The notes beneath the pieces are model-generated. The model saw only the letters and a list, made by a program, of their open reading frames with translations. It ran no database searches and had not been told where the DNA came from. Both the position numbers and the translations under genes were made by a program. DNA of 64,000 nt from Streptomyces ortus (lineage in GTDB: Bacteria; Actinomycetota; Actinomycetes; Streptomycetales; Streptomycetaceae). Positions within the stretch are counted from its first letter, which is position 1; each line of letters opens with the position of its first letter. This document shows positions 36,370 through 43,996 of the stretch, in pieces. Location of the stretch: NCBI RefSeq assembly GCF_026341275.1, contig NZ_JAIFZO010000002.1:3874118-3938117 (forward strand), in the 5' to 3' direction.

Positions 36370-38741
36370 CGGGTGAAGTCCCGCAGCGTGACGGAGGCGC
36401 CGGGCTTCAGGGTCACCGTGCGGGCCGAGCGGCCGTACGCGACCGTGGTCGTCCGGCCGCCGACACTGCGGATGCGCGCCTCGGTGGGGCTGCCGTCACG
36501 CCAGCGCAGGTCGACGACGAAGCCGCCCCGGGCGCCGACCCCCGTGACGGAACCGGACCGCGCCCAGGCGTCGGGCAGGGCCGGAAGCAGTTCCAGATGC
36601 CCGGGACGGGAGTACAGGAGCATCTCGATCATCGCCGCGGGGGTGCCGAAGTTGGCGTCGATCTGGAAGATGCCGCGCCCCTTCTCGACTTCGTAGATGT
36701 CGAAGAGGTTCGGCGCGGAACCGTTGCCGCCGCCGGTCGAGGGCCGCAGGTTGTTGACGATCAACTGATAGGCGTTCTCCGCGTTCTTGAGCCGGGCCCA
36801 GCACAGGCTGCGCCAGGCGTTCGCCCAGCCGAAGCTCTCCATGCCGCGCGCGGTCAGCAGGGCCGTCGCGCCCTCGACGATCTCGGGCGGGGTGGAGTCG
36901 TCGGGCCGGATGCGGTCGCCGGGGAAGAGCCCGATGAGCGGGGACAGATGCCGGTGGGTGGTCTCGCCCAGGTTGTCGGGCGACATCCACTCCTCCAGCC
37001 AGCCCGTCCTCTCACTCACCTTCGGCAGGTACAGCCGTTCCTGGAGTCCGCCGATCGTCTTCGCGTAGGTGGTGTCCTTCTTCAACTCCCGTGCTGCGGT
37101 GCGGTAGTTGTCGAAGAGTGCCCACACCAGTTCCTGCGCGTAGGTGATGCCCTTGGCGTCCTGCGGGCCGTGCTCGGGCGACCAGTCGCTGTCGTCGATG
37201 AGCACTTCCTTCGACGTGCCTGGGAGTGTGGTGGTGATCAGCCGAGCCTCCCAGAACTCACACGCGCTCTTCAGGAGCGGGTAGATCCTGGTCAGATGGG
37301 AGCGCGACCTGGTGAACTCGTAGTGCTCCCACAGGCTCGCGCACAGCCAGGCGTTGCCCGCCGGATGCCACCACCAGCCGCTGCCGCCATGGATGTTGGT
37401 GGAGAACGCGACGGCCCAGCCGGCGACCTTCCCGGTGGAGTTGCGGTAGCGGTTGCGCGGGTCGTTGAAGAGGTCGTGGGTGAGTTTCTTCCACGACGGG
37501 AACTGGGCGAGGCAGTAGTCGGTGAGCGCGTCGAAGCTCTGTGACAGGCCCGCCCGGTCGGCCATCCAGTAGTTCATCTGGATGTTGATGTCGGTGTGGT
37601 AGTCGCCCATCCAGTCCGGATCGTTGCCGTCCAGCCACAGCCCCTGGAGGTTCAGCGGCAGACTGCCCCGGGAGCCGGAGATCATCAGATAGCGGCCGAA
37701 CTGCAGGTATGCGGCCTCCAGTTCGGGATCGGGCACATCGTCGCGGGCACGCGCCCTGATCCGCTCCCAGGTGTCGAGGGAACGCTGCTCGGCCGACGAG
37801 GTGCCGAGCGAGAGGTCCAGCTGTTCGAACAGGGCGCGGTGGTCGGCCACATGGGTGCGCAGGAGCGTGTCCGCCGAGTGGGCCGCCGCGGTGGCGACCT
37901 TGCTACGGGCCAGTTTCTGCGGGTCGAGGGACGGATCGCGGTAGTGGGCGGCGGCGTCCGGCGCGTAGTTGGTGCCACCGCTCACCACCACGGTGAGGTC
38001 CTTGCACCCGGCGAACTCGATCAGCGCGCCCTTCACCCGGACGCTGCCACCGGTCACGTACGCCTGCACGGCCGCCCCGTAGCGCAGCCCGTTCGGGAAG
38101 GCGGCAGCGAAGGAGGTGCCCGCGACGGCCTCCCCGTGTGTCCCGTCCAGGGTCACGGTGCCGGTGTAACGGCCGCCGCCGCTCTGGGTGAAGTGCAGCA
38201 CGATCGCGTCGTCGGGACGGCTGGCGAAGATCTGCCGCTCGTAGGTGACTCCGGAGCGGATGTACGACGTGCCGACCACGCCCTGGGCCAGGTCCAGGAT
38301 GCGGCGGTAGCCGGAGACGGCGGACAGATCGTGGTCCGGGATGTCGACGGTGAGTCGGCCCAGCAGGGTGAAGGAGCCGAAGTTGTCGCGGTCGTAGGGG
38401 AATTGGCCGTCGGAGTCGAGGGTGTCGTTGAGGCCGCCGGTCCACATCGTGGCGTCGGTGATGAGCAGCAGCTCACGGCCGGGGTCGTTGCTCGCCAGGG
38501 CGCCGAGCCGGCCGTTGCCGACGGGAAGGCCCTGCTCGATCATCGAGTGCTCGTCGGCGGGGGCCTGCCACCACAACCGGTTACGCGAACTCCCCTTCGG
38601 GACGGCCGAGTCGGTGGGCCGCCGCGGTGCCGCGGTCGCGGTGAAGGCGGGCAGGCCGCCGAGGGCGGTGGCGACGCCGGTCGCCGCGGCGAGGGAGAGA
38701 AGCCCTCGTCTGCTGGGCTCGGTCGGGCGGCTCTTGTCCAT
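36366..38741 (-). CDS. GH95 family glycosidase (alpha-L-fucosidase type), exported
   Basis: A 791-residue enzyme with a twin-Arg-like signal (SRRGLLSLAAATGVATALGG). LWWQAPADEHSMIEQGLPVGNGRLGALASND is the GH95 N-terminal signature and NLQGLWLDGNDPDWMGDYHTDINIQMNYW holds the catalytic (alpha/alpha)6 core with the conserved Asn-x-Gln-Asn-Tyr region. HLSPLIGLFPGDRI and GFVVDLRWRDG follow. GH95 enzymes invert alpha-1,2-L-fucosides; some prefer L-galactose. AGGAG precedes ATG 38741; the upstream in-frame extension is Pro/Ser/Thr noise overlapping GH27. It follows GH27 by 31 bases and overlaps the SGNH start by 4, indicating an operon. Confidence 0.92.
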   Translation of the reverse strand: MDKSRPTEPSRRGLLSLAAATGVATALGGLPAFTATAAPRRPTDSAVPKGSSRNRLWWQAPADEHSMIEQGLPVGNGRLGALASNDPGRELLLITDATMWTGGLNDTLDSDGQFPYDRDNFGSFTLLGRLTVDIPDHDLSAVSGYRRILDLAQGVVGTSYIRSGVTYERQIFASRPDDAIVLHFTQSGGGRYTGTVTLDGTHGEAVAGTSFAAAFPNGLRYGAAVQAYVTGGSVRVKGALIEFAGCKDLTVVVSGGTNYAPDAAAHYRDPSLDPQKLARSKVATAAAHSADTLLRTHVADHRALFEQLDLSLGTSSAEQRSLDTWERIRARARDDVPDPELEAAYLQFGRYLMISGSRGSLPLNLQGLWLDGNDPDWMGDYHTDINIQMNYWMADRAGLSQSFDALTDYCLAQFPSWKKLTHDLFNDPRNRYRNSTGKVAGWAVAFSTNIHGGSGWWWHPAGNAWLCASLWEHYEFTRSRSHLTRIYPLLKSACEFWEARLITTTLPGTSKEVLIDDSDWSPEHGPQDAKGITYAQELVWALFDNYRTAARELKKDTTYAKTIGGLQERLYLPKVSERTGWLEEWMSPDNLGETTHRHLSPLIGLFPGDRIRPDDSTPPEIVEGATALLTARGMESFGWANAWRSLCWARLKNAENAYQLIVNNLRPSTGGGNGSAPNLFDIYEVEKGRGIFQIDANFGTPAAMIEMLLYSRPGHLELLPALPDAWARSGSVTGVGARGGFVVDLRWRDGSPTEARIRSVGGRTTTVAYGRSARTVTLKPGASVTLRDFTR

Positions 38742-38772
38742 GGTGCGGCTCCTGTGGGGAAGAGAACGGCGG

Positions 38773-40662
38773 TCAGGACGACTTCGGTACGTCGATGCGG
38801 TCGATGTCCGGTGCGTATCCGGAACCGCTGTCGAAGGTGATGGTGTTGACGCCCGCCTTGAGGGAGACGGGCACGCTGACGGTCTCGGCGGTCCCCCAGT
38901 CCCCGGTGGAGGGGAACTTGTGACCGGTCGAGCCGTTGCCGTTGGCGGAGACCTCGACCGAGCGGGGGTCACCGCTGACGTAGGCGACCCGCACCTGGTA
39001 CGTGCCGGCCTTGGCGACGACGACGTCGTTGAAGCGGAGCTTGCCGCCGACGTAGAGGTTGCCGACCTTCTTGCCGCCCGAGCAGGCCGGGCAGTCGGCC
39101 ACGGAGGCGTTTCCGCCGAGCGTGTTGGCGGCGGCCTCGGCCTCGTAACCGGTCGTGGCGAGCGCGGTGCCGCGCGGGGTCACGGTGAACAGCCGGGAGC
39201 CGTGGGCGGGCAGGGCCTGGGTCACCTTGTCCTTGTAGGTGCCGAGGTTCTCGCGGTTCCACAGGTCCCGTACGGCTGCCTTGCCGGTGAAGCCGAGTGC
39301 GGCCCAGTCGGCGGAGACGGCGGCCGGCCGGTCGGCGAGGTTGAACAGGGCCACGGTGTAGCTGCCGTCGGCGTTCTTCGCGGCCCACACCTGCTGCGGG
39401 TCGGAGGGCGTGATCGGCCGGGCGGGCGGCATGCTGCCCTGGTTGAGGGCGATGACCTCGCGGTTGGTCAGCAGCGACACACCGTACGAGTCCAGCTCGG
39501 TCAGGTCGTCACCGGTGTAGAGCGGGGACTTGGCGATGGCCCACAGGGTCGCGTAACTCTGGCGCTCCGCCTTGGTGAGGCCGTCCATCTCGCCGTTGCC
39601 GACGTCCAGGGAGTCGAGGTCGTTCCAGCCGCCGGGACCTGCGTGGCGGGTCCAGCCGGGGAGGTCGTCCCAGCGGTCGTCGACCGAGTTCTCCCAGCTG
39701 ACGAGGGTGTTGCAGTAGCACTCGACATCGGTGTCGATGCGCCAGCCGTTGGAGTACTTCTTCCAGTCGGCGATCCGGCCCATGTCCAGCGACCAGGAGA
39801 CCTCAAGGTGGATGGACCGGCCGGTGGCGGCGATGGCCTTGTTCCACGCGGCGACGTCGGCAACGTTGTCGTACTGGTCGCCGTTCTTGCCGGAACCCGG
39901 CCCGACGCCGTCCAGCTTGAGGAAGTCGTAGCCCCAGTCGGCGAAGAGCCGCGCCTGCGAGTCGACGTACTTCTGCGCGCAGGGGTCGGAGAAGTCGAGC
40001 TTGTAGGCGCTGTCCCAGCCGTTGGTGGTGCGCAGGTCGCCGTACACGACGTCGGCGGTCGTGCAGTCGCCGGCGTTCCAGATCGGGACCTCGCCCCGGC
40101 CGTACGCCTCCTTCTGCAGACCGACCGGCAGGTAGATGCCCGCCTTGAGGCCCTTGCCGTGGATGTGGTCGGCGACGGCCTTCATGCCGCGCGGAAAGCG
40201 TCCCGGGTCCGCCTTCTGGCGCCCGTACTGGTCGAAGCCGGGCTTCCAGGCCTGGTCCATCCACCAGCCGGCGTCGAGGTTGACGTACTCGTAGCCGTAC
40301 GGCTTGAGCTTGGCCGCCAGCGCGTCCGCCTGCTTGAGGACGTTCTTCTCGGTGAGGTAGCTGTAGTCACCGTCGGGGTTGAGCCCCGGGTACTTCGAGG
40401 ACTGCATGCTCCAGCTCGACCAGCCCATGTACGGCTTGGCCGCGAGGGCCGACGTAGCGGCGGCCGGGGTGGCCGTGGCCGGGGTGGCCGTGGCCGGGGT
40501 GGCGGTGGCCGGGGTGGCGGTGGCCGGGGTGGCGGTGGGGGTCGGCGTGGCCGCCTGGGCCGACGGGAGGGCGGCGGCCGTCGCGGCGGTCAGCGTCAGG
40601 ACCAGGAGGGCTCCGAGAGAACGGCGGGCGGGGGGTGTGGGCGCGTACGAGGATGACCGCAT
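38773..40662 (-). CDS. Secreted GH27 alpha-galactosidase-like enzyme with C-terminal CBM35
   Basis: A 629-residue exported enzyme. The signal (LGALLVLTLTAATAAALPSAQA) is followed by an (ATPAT)n linker, then the GH27 barrel: KPYMGWSSWSMQ, YEYVNLDAGWW, YDFLKLDGVG (nucleophile Asp) and GWRIDTDVE (acid/base Asp), then GPGGWNDLDSLDVGNG. The C-terminal ~125 residues (YEAEAAANTLGGNA, LRFNDVVVAKAGTYQVRVAYV, ITFDSGSGYAPDIDRIDV) are a CBM35. ATG 40662 is chosen because AGGAGG sits 7-8 bases upstream and the signal peptide starts here. The frame continues without a stop through the whole ROK gene upstream, so a fused reading is formally possible. Confidence 0.88.
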   Translation of the reverse strand: MRSSSYAPTPPARRSLGALLVLTLTAATAAALPSAQAATPTPTATPATATPATATPATATPATATPAAATSALAAKPYMGWSSWSMQSSKYPGLNPDGDYSYLTEKNVLKQADALAAKLKPYGYEYVNLDAGWWMDQAWKPGFDQYGRQKADPGRFPRGMKAVADHIHGKGLKAGIYLPVGLQKEAYGRGEVPIWNAGDCTTADVVYGDLRTTNGWDSAYKLDFSDPCAQKYVDSQARLFADWGYDFLKLDGVGPGSGKNGDQYDNVADVAAWNKAIAATGRSIHLEVSWSLDMGRIADWKKYSNGWRIDTDVECYCNTLVSWENSVDDRWDDLPGWTRHAGPGGWNDLDSLDVGNGEMDGLTKAERQSYATLWAIAKSPLYTGDDLTELDSYGVSLLTNREVIALNQGSMPPARPITPSDPQQVWAAKNADGSYTVALFNLADRPAAVSADWAALGFTGKAAVRDLWNRENLGTYKDKVTQALPAHGSRLFTVTPRGTALATTGYEAEAAANTLGGNASVADCPACSGGKKVGNLYVGGKLRFNDVVVAKAGTYQVRVAYVSGDPRSVEVSANGNGSTGHKFPSTGDWGTAETVSVPVSLKAGVNTITFDSGSGYAPDIDRIDVPKSS

Positions 40663-42006
40663 GGGTCGGAACCTCCTGTGAGGGGTCGGGCTGTGCGGGG
40701 GTGCTGGGCCGGGGAGTGTGGTGGTGTGCCGGGGGTCGGGTGCTGTGCGGGGGTTGGATGTCGGGGCTCGGCGGTCACGTCGGGGTGTACGGCGTGTGCG
40801 GTTGGGCCCCGTCCGGATGACCGGCCTATCCGTGCCGTGGGACGGGCCGCCGATGAAGGACTGGATCGCGGTGGCCGCGGCGCGGGCCCACTCGTCGAAC
40901 GGCAGCGGCCGGGTCAGCAGGTCGCAGCGGGCGGCCGTGCCGAAGGCGGAGGCGGCGAAGGCGTCGCGGATCTGCTCGGCGAACAGGTCGTAGGCCGCCA
41001 GACCCTCGCCCGAGATGATCACGCGTTCGGGGCCCAGGAGATTGGCCACGGTCGCGATGGCCCGGCCGATCGCGTCCCCGGCCCGCGCGTAGACCTCCCG
41101 TGCCCCGGGGTCACCCTTGCGGGCCAGACCGACGGCCTGCGCCGCGTCGGCCACCGGGAGGCCGGTCGCGTCCCGTACCGCGGCGACGATCGCGGGGTCG
41201 GCGGCGATCGCCTCCGCGCAGCCCCGGTTGCCGCAGTGGCAGAGCGGGCCCATGGGGTCGATGACCACGTGCCCGATCTCACCGGCGACGCCGTGGGCCC
41301 CCGAGACGACCTTACCGTGCACGACCAGACCGCAGCCGATGCCCGCTCCCACCGTGACCACGGCGAAGTCCGACAGGCCGACGCCCGCGCCGAACCACTG
41401 CTCGGCGACGGTCAGCGCCCGGACGTCGTTGTCGACGGTGACCGGCAGCCCGGTCTCCGCCCTCACCAACTCGGCGAGGGGCAGCTCGCGCCATCCCAGG
41501 AAGGGCGACAGCCGCACCTCGCCCGCGGTGCCGTCCACATCACCGGAGACGGCGACCCCGATCCCCTGCACCTGGACGCCGAACCCGTCTGCCTCCGCGC
41601 GGAGTTCGTGGACGAGGTCGGCGACGGCGGTGAGTACGGGCCGCGGCTCACGGGCCCGCAGGGGCACATGGCGGGCGACCCGGATCCGGCAGCACAGGTC
41701 CGTCAGTACGGCGATGATCTCGTCGCCGGTCACCTTGACACCGATGAACAGGGCCCGGCCGCCGTCCACCCGCACGGAGTTGGCGGGCCGCCCCGGCGCG
41801 GGGCGCGCCTCGTCACCGGCCTCCTCCACCAGGTATCCGGCCTCGATCAGGGGGCGGACCGCCTTGGTGACGGCGGCTGCCGACAGTCCCGCCCGGCCGG
41901 CCATGTCGGACCGGGTGAGCGGGCCGTGGGACAGGACGGTGGTGAAGATCTGGGCAGCGGCCGGCGTGTGGGCCGGGAACGCCTCGGTGGGAGGAGTCGA
42001 GCGCAT
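38773..42006 (-). CDS. ROK-family transcriptional regulator whose frame runs uninterrupted into GH27
   Basis: The ROK protein occupies about the first 405 codons (42006 to about 40790). HTH FTTVLSHGPLTRSDMAGRAGLSAAAVTKAVRPLIEAGYLV is at 20-60. The sugar-kinase-like ATP region has FAVVTVGAGIGCGLVVHGKV, and the ROK zinc motif GHVVIDPMGPLCHCGNRGCAEA. It is a repressor or activator of the adjoining glycosidases, sensing a sugar or sugar phosphate. After IQSFIGGP no stop occurs; a Pro/Arg-rich stretch of about 45 codons leads in frame into the GH27 start, so the ORF is 1077 codons. A +2-frame TAG lies at 40826-40828, where related genes normally end, hinting at a 3' frameshift. No Shine-Dalgarno; the ATG sits six bases after a -10 hexamer (leaderless). 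Confidence 0.75.
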   Translation of the reverse strand: MRSTPPTEAFPAHTPAAAQIFTTVLSHGPLTRSDMAGRAGLSAAAVTKAVRPLIEAGYLVEEAGDEARPAPGRPANSVRVDGGRALFIGVKVTGDEIIAVLTDLCCRIRVARHVPLRAREPRPVLTAVADLVHELRAEADGFGVQVQGIGVAVSGDVDGTAGEVRLSPFLGWRELPLAELVRAETGLPVTVDNDVRALTVAEQWFGAGVGLSDFAVVTVGAGIGCGLVVHGKVVSGAHGVAGEIGHVVIDPMGPLCHCGNRGCAEAIAADPAIVAAVRDATGLPVADAAQAVGLARKGDPGAREVYARAGDAIGRAIATVANLLGPERVIISGEGLAAYDLFAEQIRDAFAASAFGTAARCDLLTRPLPFDEWARAAATAIQSFIGGPSHGTDRPVIRTGPNRTRRTPRRDRRAPTSNPRTAPDPRHTTTLPGPAPPHSPTPHRRFRPMRSSSYAPTPPARRSLGALLVLTLTAATAAALPSAQAATPTPTATPATATPATATPATATPATATPAAATSALAAKPYMGWSSWSMQSSKYPGLNPDGDYSYLTEKNVLKQADALAAKLKPYGYEYVNLDAGWWMDQAWKPGFDQYGRQKADPGRFPRGMKAVADHIHGKGLKAGIYLPVGLQKEAYGRGEVPIWNAGDCTTADVVYGDLRTTNGWDSAYKLDFSDPCAQKYVDSQARLFADWGYDFLKLDGVGPGSGKNGDQYDNVADVAAWNKAIAATGRSIHLEVSWSLDMGRIADWKKYSNGWRIDTDVECYCNTLVSWENSVDDRWDDLPGWTRHAGPGGWNDLDSLDVGNGEMDGLTKAERQSYATLWAIAKSPLYTGDDLTELDSYGVSLLTNREVIALNQGSMPPARPITPSDPQQVWAAKNADGSYTVALFNLADRPAAVSADWAALGFTGKAAVRDLWNRENLGTYKDKVTQALPAHGSRLFTVTPRGTALATTGYEAEAAANTLGGNASVADCPACSGGKKVGNLYVGGKLRFNDVVVAKAGTYQVRVAYVSGDPRSVEVSANGNGSTGHKFPSTGDWGTAETVSVPVSLKAGVNTITFDSGSGYAPDIDRIDVPKSS
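40461..40540. repeat. 15-bp tandem repeats in the GH27 linker
   Basis: About five degenerate copies of GTGGCCGGGGTGGCC/G encode (TPATA)n between the signal peptide and the catalytic domain. Copy changes keep frame. Confidence 0.85.
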
Positions 42007-42012
42007 GTCCGG

Positions 42013-42065
42013 AACCTAGGGTGATTATTTTCCGCCGTCAATGAAAGAAACAAAGATCGTTTCAA
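42013..42065 (-). promoter_or_regulatory. Leaderless ROK promoter with upstream inverted repeat
   Basis: On the minus strand TTGACG (42036-42041), a 17-base spacer and TAGGTT (42013-42018) are followed by six bases and the ROK ATG at 42006. Just upstream of the -35 a GAAAC...GTTTC inverted repeat lies in an AT-rich patch (about 42042-42065), a likely ROK or LacI-type operator. Confidence 0.6.
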
Positions 42066-42196
42066 ACAAGGCTCAACGGCTTCCTGAACCTGCGATTACG
42101 CTCATCTGCTGGCCATCTGACCGCTGAACGAAGGGGAAGATTCCTCCGCTCCGTGAAGTGGGTCCATGGTCGGCGTCCTCCTGGCATGCTGCCCCC

Positions 42197-43981
42197 ATGC
42201 CGACACCGACAGGACTGCGACCGCCAGGACTGCGTATCCACGTACGTCGGCTCACCCAGCGGGTGCGCGGAGCGGGACGGGTACTGCGCGAGGTGACGGT
42301 CGACATCGCCCCTGGGCAGCTCGTCGTGATCGCGGGCAGCAGCGGGGCGGGCAAGACGGTCCTGCTGGAATCACTGGCCGGACTGCGCGCCGCCGACGAA
42401 GGGGCGGTACTGCACGACGGCGGCCGACCGGGCGCACCGGGACCGGAGTTCGGGTTCGTCCCGCAGGAGGACATCCTGCACCGGGACCTGCCACTGCACC
42501 GGACCCTGGTGTACGCCGCCGGGCTGCGCATGCCGGTGGGAACCTCCGCCGCGGCGGTCACCGCGGCCGTGGACCGGGTCCTGACCTCCTTGGGTCTCTC
42601 CCACCGGGCCGGTACTCCGGTGCGTGCGCTCAGCGGCGGGGAGCGCAAACGGGCCGCCGTCGCCGCCGAGTTGCTCACCGGCCCGCGGGCGCTCTTTCTC
42701 GACGAACCGACCTCGGGGCTCGATCCGGTCACCGGCGCGGCCCTGCTGCGGACCCTGCGCTCGCTGGCCGAGGACGGCACCACGGTCGTGCTCACCACCC
42801 ACGTCCTCGCCGATCTGCTCCGCGGCGACCACGTCGTGTTCCTCTCGCCCGAGGGGGAGGTCGCGTACGCGGGTGAACCGGGCGACCTGTGCGGGGCGTT
42901 CGGGGTGGACACGGTGGAGGACGTGTACGGCGCGGTGGCCGAAGGGGCCGTGCCGGCCGGGGCCGTGTCCGAGGCGGCCGTGTCTGAGAGGGCCGTGTTT
43001 GAGAGGGCCGTGTCCCAGGGGGCCGTCCCCGAGGGGACGCGGGACGAATCAGTACCGGACGAACCGGTGCCGGAGGAACCGGTCGTCCCCCGTGCCGGTG
43101 CGGCGGCGCGGCCCGTCCCCCGGCAGCGCGTCGGCGCCGTACGGCAGTGGTCCCTTCTCACCCGGCGCGGCACCGCCCTGCTGCTGCACAACCGGCTCTC
43201 GGTCGCCGTGCTGGCGGGCTCGCCCGTGATGATCGTGGCGATGTTCGCGGTGCTGTTCCGCGCGGGCGCCTTCGAGCCGGCGGACCCGGATCCGGGGTCG
43301 ACCGCGATGATCATGTTCTGGATAGCCTTCGGCGCCTTCTTCTTCGGGCTGACCTACGGGCTGCTGCAGATCTGCACGGAGTTGCCCGTGCTGCGCCGCG
43401 AGTGGCTGGCGGGCCTGCGGATCGGCCCGTACGTCGCCTCGAAGCTCACGATCATGCTGCCGGTGCTCGCCGCCGCGGACGCCCTGCTGCTCGCCGTGCT
43501 GCGTGCCCTGGACCGGCTGCCCGCGGCGGGCTGGGACACCTGCCTCTCCCTGTTCGTGTCGAGCGTGCTGGCCTCCGCCGCCGCGCTCGCGCTGGGCCTG
43601 CTCGCCTCGGCCGCGGTGACCGATCCGGGGCAGGCCACGCTGATGCTGCCGCTGCTGTGCTTCCCGCAGGTGCTCTTCTCCGGGGCCTTCGTGCCGGTTC
43701 CCCGGATGACGGCGGCCGGGGAGGCGATCAGCTGGGCGATGACCAACCGCTGGGCGTTCGAGGCGCTCGGCGCCGGCGTCGGCCTCGAAGCGCTGTGGCG
43801 CGACGGCTCCTCCCGGCTGGGCCCGCCCCTGCTCGATGCGTACAGGGACTCGTTCGCCGGTCCCGCCGGCCACGACTGGCTGATCCTGACGGGGTTCACG
43901 CTGGCGTTCCTGGCCGCGACCTGGGCGGTGCTGGTGCGCAAGTGCCGCGGCGGTGTGGTGCGCGCCCGGTCGGGAGGCTGA
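42197..43981 (+). CDS. ABCG-type half ABC transporter (ATPase fused to ABC2 permease)
   Basis: A 594-residue membrane protein. The N-terminal ATPase has Walker A AGSSGAGKT (about 45), signature LSGGERKR and Walker B LFLDEPTSGLDP, then the H-loop VLTTHV. A variable acidic linker (about 240-300) precedes six C-terminal helices of the ABC2 type (IAFGAFFFGLTYGLLQICTELPVLRREW, FPQVLFSGAFVPVPRMTAAG, SWAMTNRWAFEALG). The NBD-TMD order and the signature sequence match White/ABCG half-transporters, so it probably dimerises to export a lipid or natural product. ATG 42197 has no strong ribosome site; GTG 42158 is an alternative. It diverges from ROK and ends 15 bases from a convergent gene. Confidence 0.9.
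   Translation: MPTPTGLRPPGLRIHVRRLTQRVRGAGRVLREVTVDIAPGQLVVIAGSSGAGKTVLLESLAGLRAADEGAVLHDGGRPGAPGPEFGFVPQEDILHRDLPLHRTLVYAAGLRMPVGTSAAAVTAAVDRVLTSLGLSHRAGTPVRALSGGERKRAAVAAELLTGPRALFLDEPTSGLDPVTGAALLRTLRSLAEDGTTVVLTTHVLADLLRGDHVVFLSPEGEVAYAGEPGDLCGAFGVDTVEDVYGAVAEGAVPAGAVSEAAVSERAVFERAVSQGAVPEGTRDESVPDEPVPEEPVVPRAGAAARPVPRQRVGAVRQWSLLTRRGTALLLHNRLSVAVLAGSPVMIVAMFAVLFRAGAFEPADPDPGSTAMIMFWIAFGAFFFGLTYGLLQICTELPVLRREWLAGLRIGPYVASKLTIMLPVLAAADALLLAVLRALDRLPAAGWDTCLSLFVSSVLASAAALALGLLASAAVTDPGQATLMLPLLCFPQVLFSGAFVPVPRMTAAGEAISWAMTNRWAFEALGAGVGLEALWRDGSSRLGPPLLDAYRDSFAGPAGHDWLILTGFTLAFLAATWAVLVRKCRGGVVRARSGG
42946..43035. repeat. Six degenerate 15-bp tandem units in the ABC transporter linker
   Basis: Units of pattern GGCCGTGTCnGAGnn encode (E/Q)(G/R)AV(P/S/F) repeats between the ATPase and membrane domain. 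All are in frame. Confidence 0.8.
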
Positions 43982-43996
43982 GGCGCCGCCCGACCG

